A stretch of DNA of 13,500 bases from Symbiodinium natans. Its lineage: Eukaryota > Sar > Dinophyceae > Suessiales > Symbiodiniaceae. A program made the position numbers and the translations under genes. Shown piece by piece: positions 6,621 to 12,102 of the stretch (its first letter is position 1; each line of letters opens with the position of its first letter). The DNA lies in assembly GCA_905221605.1 (NCBI GenBank), contig CAJNDS010000668.1:836555-850054 (forward strand), given 5' to 3'. The notes under the pieces are model-generated. The model saw nothing but the letters and a program-made list of their open reading frames with translations. It had not been told where the DNA came from and ran no database searches.

Positions 6621-6668
6621 GTTTAGGGTTTCAGGTTTGGGGTTTAGGGTTTAGGGTTTAGGATGTAG
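6621..6668 (+). repeat. telomere-like repeat forming a whole candidate intron (48 bp)
   Basis: The segment consists only of TTTAGGG units and near variants, begins GTTTAG and ends GATGTAG. Taken as an intron it has GT and AG ends, is followed by GG, and joins exon 6593-6620 (phase 1) to the open frame at 6669 in the right phase. It parallels 12848-12893. Confidence 0.6.
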
Positions 6669-6779
6669 GGTTTCGGCGGATCACCAAAGGGCAGCTCTTG
6701 GACTCATCCTGCTTTGGACTGACCTGGTGCAAGAAACGTGCCCGCGTCACACAAGAAGGCCAATTTGCCATGAAGCCTC
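6669..6779 (+). CDS. candidate exon, basic protein segment
   Basis: Open from TAG|GG at 6669 and reads FRRITKGQLLDSS, then CFGLTWCKKRARVTQE, then GQFAMKP. The frame would stop within 21 bases of entering the next TTTAGGG array. The donor is unresolved: GA at 6780 (phase 1) or GTGCCC at 6738 would both fit exon 7147. No family is recognised. Confidence 0.5.
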
Positions 6780-6787
6780 GAACTTTC

Positions 6788-6975
6788 TTAGGGTTTAGGG
6801 TTTAGGGTTTAGGGTTTAGGGTTTAGGGTTTAGGGTTTAGGGTTTAGGGTTTTTTAGGGTTTAGGGTTTAGGGTTTAGGGTTTATAGGGTTTTTTAGGGT
6901 TTAGTAAGGTTTAGGGTTTAGGGTTTAGGGTTTAGGGTTTAGGGTTTAGGGTTTAGGGTTTAGGGTTTAGGGTTT
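6788..6975 (+). repeat. longest TTTAGGG array (188 bp)
   Basis: About two dozen units, with three short interruptions (TTTTTTAGGG, TTTATAGGG, TTTAGTAAGG). It is followed by TTTCG and a 19-base C run. It faces the CCCTAAA array at 7237-7292. Confidence 0.97.
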
Positions 6976-6977
6976 CG

Positions 6978-6996
6978 CCCCCCCCCCCCCCCCCCC
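6978..6996 (+). repeat. homopolymer run of 19 C
   Basis: A pure C run two bases after the TTTAGGG array, followed by ACAAG. It could act as a pyrimidine tract for an AG at 7000-7001, or could be a length-variable sequencing/assembly feature. Confidence 0.9.
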
Positions 6997-7026
6997 ACAA
7001 GTCCAACACAACTCATTTTTTTCGAA

Positions 7027-7132
7027 ATGCGGGGTTCCGTCTTGGGGCTCTTATTTCAAGGGGGAATCCTCCTATTTGGGGGTCTAGTTTAGGGGGGTCC
7101 CTGATTTTCGTAATTTCGTAAACTCCCACATG
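7027..7132. repeat. palindromic element, family G copy 2
   Basis: The right arm AATTTCGTAAACTCCCACATG matches the right arm of the element at 11648-11748. The left arm ATGCGGGGTTCCG is more diverged. The interior TTTGGGGGTCTAGTTTAGG.. matches the other copy's interior in reverse orientation. It ends 14 bp before the candidate acceptor of exon 7147. Confidence 0.65.
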
Positions 7133-7146
7133 TTGCACGGCTTCAG

Positions 7147-7213
7147 CAGCCAACAAGGCTGCATTTGAGTTCCGGAAGTGGCACCTTGGCTTAGCTAGCT
7201 GCCCTTCAGGAGG
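7147..7213 (+). CDS. candidate exon, unknown protein
   Basis: Acceptor ACGGCTTCAG. It reads ANKAAFEFRKWHLG then LASCPSG in phase 1. The right edge is uncertain: GG|GTCTTC at 7214 fits the phase of the next exon, but the frame stays open to the CCCTAAA array at 7237. A 74-codon minus-strand frame covering this exon and the adjoining element is taken as antisense noise. Confidence 0.42.
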
Positions 7214-7236
7214 GTCTTCCTCCCGTCCTTGCAGCA

Positions 7237-7292
7237 CCCTAAACCCTAAACCCTAAACCCTAAACCCTAAACCCTAAACCCTAAACCCTAAA
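7237..7292 (-). repeat. CCCTAAA array
   Basis: Eight perfect units on the plus strand as CCCTAAA, opposite in orientation to the array ending at 6975, 260 bp away. Confidence 0.97.
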
Positions 7293-7325
7293 CTTTCTCA
7301 AGTTTGGCCCATGCAGGGCTTGCAG

Positions 7326-7392
7326 CATGATTCTCCGACTTGCTGAGGCTCTTCCCCGTCACAGAGACGAAGGACTGGCAAGTTTATATCAT
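7326..7392 (+). CDS. candidate exon ending at an inverted-repeat boundary
   Basis: After GGCTTGCAG (or the earlier ATGCAG at 7316) the frame reads MILRLAEALPRHRDE then GLASLYH. It ends CAT|GCTTGGAGG, so a GC donor would coincide with the left end of family B copy 3. Phase 0 at the right matches exon 7554. Confidence 0.5.
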
Positions 7393-7393
7393 G

Positions 7394-7532
7394 CTTGGAG
7401 GTTCATAGGGACTAGGGACTAGGGTTTAGGGTTCAGGGTTGAGGGTTTAGGGTGTAGGGTTTAGGGTTTTCATGGGTACTTCTAAGTTACCATACTTGCA
7501 AAGCTACTTTTAGCTACCCATGAACCTCCAAG
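7394..7532. repeat. palindromic element, family B copy 3, interrupted by telomere repeat
   Basis: The left arm CTTGGAGGTTCAT is cut by about 62 bp of TTTAGGG-like repeat (7407-7468) and resumes as TTCATGGGTACTTC. The right arm TACCCATGAACCTCCAAG is intact and ends 7532. TTCAT is found on both sides of the insert. The site of interruption is the same as in copy 2. Confidence 0.88.
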
Positions 7533-7553
7533 TGTGGCCAGCTGCTGCATGTA

Positions 7554-7625
7554 GCGTCGCCGAGTTGTGAGTCTTGACTTCGAAGAGGTGCTGTTGCCTC
7601 CGTTGCTGGATGGCACGTTGACCCT
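7554..7625 (+). CDS. candidate exon, hydrophobic/acidic
   Basis: After GCTGCATGTAG the frame reads RRRVVSLDFEEVLLPP then LLDGTLT and ends CT|GTGAGA, a canonical donor, in phase 2. It joins exon 7741 in phase. Unspliced, the frame stops at TGA 7627. An alternative acceptor is the CCAAG end of family B copy 3 at 7532. No family is recognised. Confidence 0.52.
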
Positions 7626-7740
7626 GTGAGAGTCCCAAGTTCATCTGCGGAAGTGCTTGGGGTTGAGGGTTTGGGGTTTAGGGTTCAGGTTCAAGAAAAC
7701 CTAAGCATGTGCCTGCTTGACGACTCTTGCACGCCGGGAG

Positions 7741-7815
7741 CATTGGTCCGAAGAAGCTGCTAGAAGCATCAGTTGCGGCCATGGGCACGAAACAGCGCAA
7801 GGCCACCTTGGACGC
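7741..7815 (+). CDS. candidate exon, basic helix
   Basis: The acceptor GCCGGGAG is weak, but the donor GTGAGT at 7816 is canonical. It reads IGPKKLLEASVAAMG then TKQRKATLD. Starts and ends in phase 2, matching both neighbours. The MGTKQRKATLDA stretch resembles MGTRHRRQLALA in exon 12250. Confidence 0.55.
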
Positions 7816-7844
7816 GTGAGTCGTAGCTCCAAAGCCCTAAACCC

Positions 7845-7959
7845 TACCTGGAAGCTTTTCTGACTTAGGAAGTCTACGTGTATCCCCTAGAAACCCCTCA
7901 AAAAGTCCCAGAACCCGACGTGATGACCCTACTCACTAAGTCAGAAGGGCTTCCAAGTA
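7845..7959. repeat. palindromic element, single copy (family D)
   Basis: Arms of about 27 bp: TACCTGGAAGCTTTTCTGAC at the left pairs with GTCAGAAGGGCTTCCAAGTA at the right. Its terminal CTTGGAAG/CTTCCAAG resembles the ends of families B and F. CCCTAAA units abut the left end. It lies in the intron 7816-7979. Confidence 0.75.
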
Positions 7960-7979
7960 AACCTTCTGGAGTGATTCAG

Positions 7980-8032
7980 TTCGGCGAGCTCTTTGACAAG
8001 CCGAAGCCGCGTGCCCCTCTTCTCGTCCCGAC
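7980..8032 (+). CDS. candidate exon, serine/arginine-rich
   Basis: Acceptor TGGAGTGATTCAG. In the phase set by exon 7741 it reads SASSLTSRSRVPLFSSR, ending CGAC|GCATAT (GC donor, phase 1). Another frame (FGELFDKPKPRAPLLV) also looks coding. The phase favours the first. If the donor is skipped, the frame ends at a TAA made by CCCTAAA at 8061. Confidence 0.42.
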
Positions 8033-8536
8033 GCATATATGAAACCTCAATTGCCGAACCCTAAACCCTAACCCCAAAAGCAGAAACCCCCTAAACGGAA
8101 CTTTTGCGATGCAAGAAGCTCCTCACTAGCCCGGATCACAAGTCAAGTTTGTGCTCGAGCATCCGCCCAAAACTCAAAACTTGCTCATCTTGGGCTTGTT
8201 GCGAATACGATGTTGTTTAGGATTTAGAGTTGTGACTCTATAGCCTAAACCCCAACCTTCGTATACATTCCAGCGTTACCCGACACCTGCAACGGGGATA
8301 GCAAAGCTGGTGCAACCAAGGGGCCTCTCTCCGAGAGACAAGCCCTGAATCCCCCTAAAACCACCGCAAACCACTACAATGCAAGGAAGGCATCATTAAA
8401 GTACTATGAACCCCATAAACCCTACAAACCACGATAAGCCACTATGAAGCCGTAAACCCCGACCTCTGCATCATGGAGAACTGACGCCTTTTTAATTTCC
8501 AAGGGTTGCCCTGCTGTGTGGCATAGTTTGCTTAAT
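8033..8536. other. gene-free intron segment
   Basis: No exon is called here. It contains degenerate CCCTAAA units (8058-8075, 8225-8260, 8350-8460) and otherwise unremarkable sequence. It is the left part of a 594-bp inferred GC-AG intron. Confidence 0.45.
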
Positions 8537-8537
8537 T

Positions 8538-8583
<46 letters not shown>

Positions 8584-8605
8584 ATGTATATATATATATA
8601 TATAT
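8537..8605. repeat. CA/TA dinucleotide microsatellite
   Basis: A short (CA)n run passes into two (TA)n blocks split by CGATATG, with ATAT-rich sequence on to about 8624. It ends directly at the acceptor (ATATCAG) of exon 8627. Confidence 0.95.
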
Positions 8606-8626
8606 CAGTATGTATTCATATATCAG

Positions 8627-8746
8627 GAACCACCAGCAACCGCGAGGCCTTGCGCAAGAAGCAGGTGGGCTTGGCCATGAAGCGGCTCAGCGCCAACGAC
8701 GGCCGAGTGAAGCCGGAGTCGCAACTCGGCACATTTGGCGAAGGAG
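8627..8746 (+). CDS. candidate exon, lysine/arginine-rich
   Basis: Starts after TATATATCAG|G and reads NREALRKKQVGLAMKR, then LSANDGRVKPESQLG, then TFGEG. GC-rich third positions contrast with the AT microsatellite just upstream. Phase 1 at both ends: the left matches exon 7980 and the right (a GC donor at 8747) matches exon 8996. A basic, probably helical segment. No family is recognised. Confidence 0.55.
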
Positions 8747-8995
8747 GCTGCGGGTTTAGAGGCCTATGACTGTATCTAGGGGTCGGAGTAATTACTACTA
8801 GTATTCCCCTATGGGCCCATTATAAATATACAAAATTAACCCCCCAAAAACCCCGTTCTAACTTTTGAGGCTTCTGACTTATGGCTTTTTCGGGATGAAC
8901 TACATCTGGCGGTGGCTCCTTTTGTTTGCTCTCTATGTTTTTGGGTCTTAGGTTCCTACCCGGTGCTACAAAGGGAGCCCTTTGTTAGTCTATAG

Positions 8996-9213
8996 GTTTT
9001 GAGGATCCGAGATATTCAGGCTTACTGCAGGTCGTTCGGCGAGGTTGGGATGTGCAACTTTACAGCGACCTCAAAAACCCCCACCCTTCAGTGCAGCCAA
9101 TGTCGGAATGTGTTCCGCAAGTACATTCTCCAGAAGCTTCTCGCAACCTCAAGGAAGCTCGAAGGCCCAGCGATGGCTTTCCCCCAAGCTCCAACGGGGC
9201 CCCTTCAAGACCC
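8996..9213 (+). CDS. longest candidate exon, unknown protein
   Basis: Acceptor GTCTATAG|G. In the phase of exon 8627 it reads RYSGLLQVVRRGWDVQ, LYSDLKNPHPSVQPMS, then SRNLKEARRPSDGFPP and SNGAPSRP: a folded-looking start then a Pro/Ser-rich tail. All three frames are open, and one contains a CSQC motif, but the phase favours this one. The right edge is a GA donor at 9214 just before CCCTAAA-like repeat; unspliced the frame stops at TAA 9235. Confidence 0.48.
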
Positions 9214-9221
9214 GAGACCCT

Positions 9222-9420
9222 AAACCCCAAACCTTAAGCCCTAAACCCTAAACCCTCTTAAATCCCTGAATTCAGCCCTGAAGCCAACAAAAACACTAAA
9301 ACCCTACGGCCTGCAAAGGCGGGTGGCCAAAACGTCCCTGTTGCGTGTGAGTCTGAGAGCTGAAAACCCTAAGCCCGTTTAGGGTTTAGGGTTTAGGGTT
9401 TAGGGTTTAGGGTTTCGAGA
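9222..9420. repeat. short CCCTAAA and TTTAGGG runs in opposite orientations
   Basis: CCCTAAA-like units at about 9217-9257, then unique sequence, then an abrupt inversion at about 9366-9415: AACCCTAAGCCCG followed by five TTTAGGG units. No exon was seen. Confidence 0.85.
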
Positions 9421-9464
9421 GCATAGGGTACAGGGTTTAGGGACGCCAGTGCCCTAAACCTTTT

Positions 9465-9536
9465 GGTCCTTAATCGGAATTATGGTACAGTCCCCCTCTT
9501 ATAATCCCTATGAAGGACTGTTAGTATACCGGAGAA
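9465..9536. repeat. palindromic element, family A copy 3 (decayed)
   Basis: Contains GGTCCTTAAT..GGTAC on the left and ATAATCCCTATGAAGGACTGTTAGTATA on the right, matching copy 1. The outer arms are largely lost. It lies in the intron before exon 9573. Confidence 0.6.
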
Positions 9537-9572
9537 CCCTACACCCTAAACCCTAAGCCCCGAGCCCCTCAG

Positions 9573-9613
9573 CTTAGGAAGGCCAAGGCGACCCTCAAGA
9601 CGCTTGGCAAGAC
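9573..9613 (+). CDS. candidate exon, basic; right end unresolved
   Basis: Acceptor CGAGCCCCTCAG. It reads LRKAKATLKTLGK; the frame continues open as TLGGGIASEALNRQQ to beyond 9650. A GC donor at 9614 (or 9602) gives phase 2, which fits exon 10047. Two other frames are also open, and GC bias in third positions favours this one. Confidence 0.4.
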
Positions 9614-9639
9614 GCTTGGCGGCGGCATAGCTTCGGAAG

Positions 9640-9970
9640 CCCTAAATAGACAACAAAGAATCATGTTGTCTGACCGTATAGACCTCCATTCTTATGTGTT
9701 TTGCTTATTGGGCTTTTTGGGCCAGTCCTAGTTCTGAGTTATCAGTTTATCAGTGCAAAGTTTAGGAAGGCTGTGCGCGCCACCCCCCGGCCCCCCCCCT
9801 CGCCCTCCCCCTGCAACGGACCCTAAACCCTAAACTCTAAACCCCAAACATAATGTTAAAAACTGACACTATCTAGTCTTCCGAGTTGAAGCGATCCCGC
9901 CAAAGCCCAGGCTTCTCGAACCCAGTAAGCTTTCCCAGAGACACTAGACCCCGAACACTGGAGCTTTTTG
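9640..9970. other. intron segment without clear features
   Basis: Unique sequence with a C-rich stretch at 9781-9815 and a few CCCTAAA units at 9821-9850. The frame of exon 9573 stays open here for a while, but nothing else supports coding. Confidence 0.35.
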
Positions 9971-9974
9971 CCGG

Positions 9975-10037
9975 CCAAACCCCAAACCCCAAACCCCAAA
10001 CCCCAAACCCCAAACCCTAAACCCTAAACCCTAAACC
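9975..10037 (-). repeat. CCCCAAA block passing into CCCTAAA
   Basis: About five CCCCAAA units followed sharply by three CCCTAAA units. The variant change is abrupt rather than mixed. It ends 9 bp before the acceptor of exon 10047. Confidence 0.95.
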
Positions 10038-10046
10038 TGCCACCAG

Positions 10047-10117
10047 GAAGAAAAAGAGAAAGGCCCAGCCAGAAGAGGTCCGAGAAGTCCCAAAGGCGAA
10101 CTCCTCGTTGTGGCTGG
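10047..10117 (+). CDS. candidate exon with NLS-like KKKRK
   Basis: Acceptor CTGCCACCAG|G. It reads KKKRKAQPEEVREVPK then ANSSLWL. The run of basic residues resembles a classical nuclear localisation signal, but that is inference from five residues. The best donor is GC at 10118 (phase 1). If unspliced, the frame passes into the CCCCAAG array and would encode a proline-rich APSPKP-type repeat before a TAA. Confidence 0.5.
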
Positions 10118-10130
10118 GCATGCCAGTGCG

Positions 10131-10277
10131 CCCCAAGCCCCACGCCCCAAGCCCCAAGCCCCACGCCCCAAGCCCCAAGCCCCAAGCCCCAAGCCCCAAG
10201 CCCTAAGCCCTAAGCCCTAAGCCCCAAGCCCTAAGCCCTAAGCCCTAAGCCCTAAGCCCTAAACTAAACCCTAACCT
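10131..10277 (-). repeat. CCCCAAG / CCCTAAG variant array
   Basis: About nine CCCCAAG units (two as CCCCACG), then about nine CCCTAAG units with one CCCCAAG, then CCCTAAAC and CCTTAG. This is a telomere-variant minisatellite of 7-bp units with ordered blocks. Because 7 is not a multiple of 3 and CCCCAAG has no stop in any frame, the first half is open in all plus frames. Confidence 0.95.
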
Positions 10278-10280
10278 TAG

Positions 10281-10390
10281 GGGGTGGGATTTTTGAGGTT
10301 TGGGCCCCCAAGTTCAAACCGTGGAGTCCGCAACAAGGATGCCCTCCTATAGGCGCCCAAAGGGTTGTGGTTCCCGGTTGCTGGTACAAA
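10281..10390 (+). CDS. candidate exon, aromatic-rich
   Basis: Starts after CCTAACCTTAG|GG, an acceptor made by the end of the repeat array. It reads GIFEVWAPKFKPWSPQ, GCPPIGAQRVVVPG, then CWYK to GTGATC at 10391. Phase 1 at the left fits exon 10047 and phase 0 at the right fits exon 10528. Without splicing the frame enters element F and stops at TAG 10412. Confidence 0.5.
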
Positions 10391-10395
10391 GTGAT

Positions 10396-10516
10396 CTTGG
10401 TAGCCCAGTGCTAGCCTTTTACCCTTCTTTTTTTGGTTATGGGTTCTGGGTTCCCTCAAAAAACAACCAACCCAAAAAGGGTGCCCTTATTATAATATAG
10501 TTACTGGGCTACCAAG
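10396..10516. repeat. palindromic element, family F, with TGAT target duplication
   Basis: Perfect 14-bp ends CTTGGTAGCCCAGT / ACTGGGCTACCAAG. The interior pairs again (ACCCTTCTTTTTTTGGTT with AACCCAAAAAGGGT). TGAT flanks both ends (10392-10395 and 10517-10520). It fills 121 of the 137 bp of the inferred intron 10391-10527. Confidence 0.85.
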
Positions 10517-10527
10517 TGATTCGGTAG

Positions 10528-10634
10528 CTGTACCCAAACGGCGAGTCTAAGCCACATGTTCGGCGCAGATCTGATGAGAACACTGTTGGCAGCTTTCTGT
10601 GCTCCACGAACCTCAGCCGAGCCTCTAGAGGGCT
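10528..10634 (+). CDS. candidate exon, unknown protein
   Basis: Acceptor GATTCGGTAG, just right of element F. It reads LYPNGESKPHVRRRSD, then ENTVGSFLCSTNLSR, ending GGGCT|GTGAGG (canonical donor, phase 2). Joined to exon 10803 in phase. A second open frame (SLSHMFGADLMRTLLAAF) competes, but it does not fit the canonical donor phase. The 64-codon minus-strand frame here is treated as a shadow. Confidence 0.52.
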
Positions 10635-10802
10635 GTGAGGAATGAGCCCACACGAGGTTCTTCCAGTACAACAGCAACTTGAAACCGCCCTATCAGTTGC
10701 CACTGGTCATGCAAAATTCCATGCTTTCGAGATCAGATGTTGAGGGTTTAGGGTTTGGCGCCTAGGGTCGGATGCATGTGTGTCCGGGTTCTTGCATGCC
10801 AG

Positions 10803-10887
10803 GCACAAGGAACGAGTGAAAAGGATGCTTGTGGCACAGTTCTGGCTAAGTAGCGTGCAGATAGTCCCCATTGCGCGAGTCCCCGAG
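10803..10887 (+). CDS. candidate exon, unknown protein
   Basis: Strong acceptor CGGGTTCTTGCATGCCAG. It reads HKERVKRMLVAQFWL then SSVQIVPIARVPE to GAG|GTGTAA. The phases (2 in, 0 out) match exons 10528 and 11283. The exon looks like a basic helix followed by a strand. Confidence 0.55.
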
Positions 10888-10920
10888 GTGTAAGGCCACA
10901 GTGCAAACGAGAATACCTAC

Positions 10921-10970
10921 CGAGCTTAGGGTTTAGGGTTTAGGGTGTAGGGTTTAGGGGCTTCAGGTTT
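10921..10970 (+). repeat. short TTTAGGG run
   Basis: About four units with one TGTAGGG variant, then degenerate. Intronic. A further pyrimidine-rich AG at 11019-11020 (CATGCTTCGCAG) looks like an acceptor but is followed by TGATGCCC with no useful open frame. Confidence 0.85.
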
Positions 10971-11077
10971 GTTGTTTAGGGGCGGCTTCTTTCTTAACTA
11001 CCTACACACATGCTTCGCAGTGATGCCCATGCTCGCTAATTAGGGGAGAACTCTGACATCAGATTCCGACAATGGGG

Positions 11078-11137
11078 GGTGCCCTTTTTGGGTGGTCCCT
11101 TTGAGGGATTCTATTCTATTTGGGCGTTAACAGGTAC
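11078..11137. repeat. palindromic element, family E copy 2 (reverse orientation)
   Basis: GGTGCCCTTTTTGGG..TTCTATTCTATTTGGG matches family E copy 1 (3423-3488) in reverse complement with few differences. It lies in the intron between exons 10803 and 11283. Confidence 0.72.
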
Positions 11138-11282
11138 ATAAACCGTAGGTAGGCCCTTGGACATGTTATAATTTGCCCTTATTGGGTTGAAGAGGCCCAC
11201 ATTGAGGATTACGTTTCGGAGGGTTTTAAGGGCCATCTTAGCATTCGGACTCCGAGATAATCTAACGTAAAGGGAGCCGGAG

Positions 11283-11329
11283 TCTCTTGATTCGAAAAGC
11301 CTCGCAACTGGGGACTTTCACGTTCAAAG
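11283..11329 (+). CDS. candidate exon, unknown protein
   Basis: Starts after GAGCCGGAG and reads SLDSKSLATGDFHVQ to CAAAG|GTTGAG. Phase 0 in, 2 out. An overlapping frame is open from 11291 to 11551 (FEKPRNWGLSRSKVEM..), so an unspliced alternative exists. The spliced model gives better sites. Confidence 0.38.
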
Positions 11330-11436
11330 GTTGAGATGCCGCAAGAAACAAGGCAGTTGCCCATTCCCCGGAGCCCGATATCCTTGAAACGACAAAATGG
11401 GGTCTGTTTACGGTTTATTCCTTGGGCTCTCTGTAG

Positions 11437-11544
11437 GGTCCAATCGTTGGACGCAAGTGGTCTCAGTTATTGCCTCGTCAACAAACCCAGGCTGTTGGAC
11501 ACGAACTTTCTCAACATGTCCATCCAGATGCTTCTGGGCTGCAG
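11437..11544 (+). CDS. candidate exon, unknown protein
   Basis: Pyrimidine-rich acceptor TTCCTTGGGCTCTCTGTAG|G. It reads VQSLDASGLSYCLVNK, PRLLDTNFLNMSIQM, then LLGC, ending TGCAG|GTTATG in phase 2. Joins exon 11760 in phase across an intron holding family G copy 1. No family is recognised. Confidence 0.52.
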
Positions 11545-11647
11545 GTTATGAGAGGGGTCGGAAAAATGATCGTCCCGTTGTAGCTATACTCGAATCACCC
11601 ATCAGGCTCCTAAACCCTGAAGGCCACCATAAGCGTTCAGAGCTTGG

Positions 11648-11748
11648 ATGTGGGGGTTTACGATAGTGACAAGGGTACCCCCACATAGTCGGATCCCCTG
11701 ACAATAAGGACCCCACTAAGGTACCCCCAATTTCGTAAACCCCCCCAT
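11648..11748. repeat. palindromic element, family G copy 1
   Basis: A 101-bp hairpin: ATGTGGGGGTTTACGA at the left, TCGTAAACCCCCCCAT at the right, with paired GGGTACCCCC/GGTACCCCC words inside. It ends 11 bp before the acceptor of exon 11760, much as copy 2 ends just before exon 7147. Confidence 0.8.
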
Positions 11749-11759
11749 GTTTCCATCAG

Positions 11760-11844
11760 GAAGCTGGACATCTTCAAAGCTGCCATGGAGTGTTTGTTGG
11801 CGAAGTGCGTCCCTTGCATCACCGATTGCTGCTGGGACCAAGAC
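11760..11844 (+). CDS. candidate cysteine-rich exon
   Basis: Acceptor GTTTCCATCAG|G. It reads KLDIFKAAMECLLAK then CVPCITDCCWDQD. Six cysteines in a short span, including a CVPC motif, suggest metal binding or disulfides, but no family pattern is matched. The frame ends at TAA 11857. A GA donor at 11845 or a GT at 11809 would link it in phase 0 to exon 11987. Otherwise this is a terminal exon ending ESEL. Confidence 0.5.
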
Positions 11845-11875
11845 GAGTCTGAGCTCTAAGGGGACCCTACCCCTA

Positions 11876-11986
11876 CTTGGAGTGGGCAAGTAGCTATAAG
11901 TAGGGTGATGAAGGCCCGAAATAGGGTAATAAGTATAGTTCCCATACCTACAACCCTACTTGTAACTTTACCCATGAACTTCCAAG
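11876..11986. repeat. palindromic element, family B copy 4
   Basis: The left arm is diverged (CTTGGAGTGGGCAAG). The right arm TACCCATGAACTTCCAAG is well kept, with interior TACTTGTAACTT and TATAAGTAGGG words. No telomere repeat inside. The terminal CCAAG is the candidate acceptor for exon 11987. Confidence 0.8.
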
Positions 11987-12059
11987 CAACGCTGGCTGTT
12001 TCTAGCCGAGAAGTGGTTAAAGCTTGCCAGGCAACCCAGTACCCGTGACTTAAAGGCGA
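11987..12059 (+). CDS. candidate exon starting at an element end
   Basis: Begins directly after the CCAAG end of family B copy 4. It reads QRWLFLAEKWLKLARQ then PSTRDLKA. The frame stays open to TAG 12128, but a GT donor at 12060 gives phase 1, which fits exon 12103. An amphipathic helical segment. No family is recognised. Confidence 0.5.
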
Positions 12060-12102
12060 GTTGGCTTACTCCTTCTACTCACCTGCATTTGGGGCTCCAC
12101 AG

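Noticed and set aside
7002-7028. Micro-exon after the C19 run, and a similar 16-base one at 11634-11649
   Set aside because: Both give good phase, but flanking exons also join in phase without them, so they are unnecessary.
7013-7237. Minus-strand ORF of 74 codons
   Set aside because: It crosses palindromic element G2 and is antisense to candidate exon 7147; likely chance.
9052-9120. Zinc-finger-like CSQC in one frame of exon 8996
   Set aside because: Only two cysteines in spacing, and the phase of the neighbouring exons favours another frame.
10017-10199. Minus-strand ORF reading GLGAWGLG repeats
   Set aside because: It is the translation of the CCCCAAG/CCCTAAA arrays, with no independent coding signal.
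10131-10277. CRISPR-like regular repeats
   Set aside because: Tandem 7-bp units without spacers; a telomere-variant minisatellite.
10509-10703. Minus-strand ORF of 64 codons
   Set aside because: Antisense to exon 10528-10634, which has canonical splice sites.
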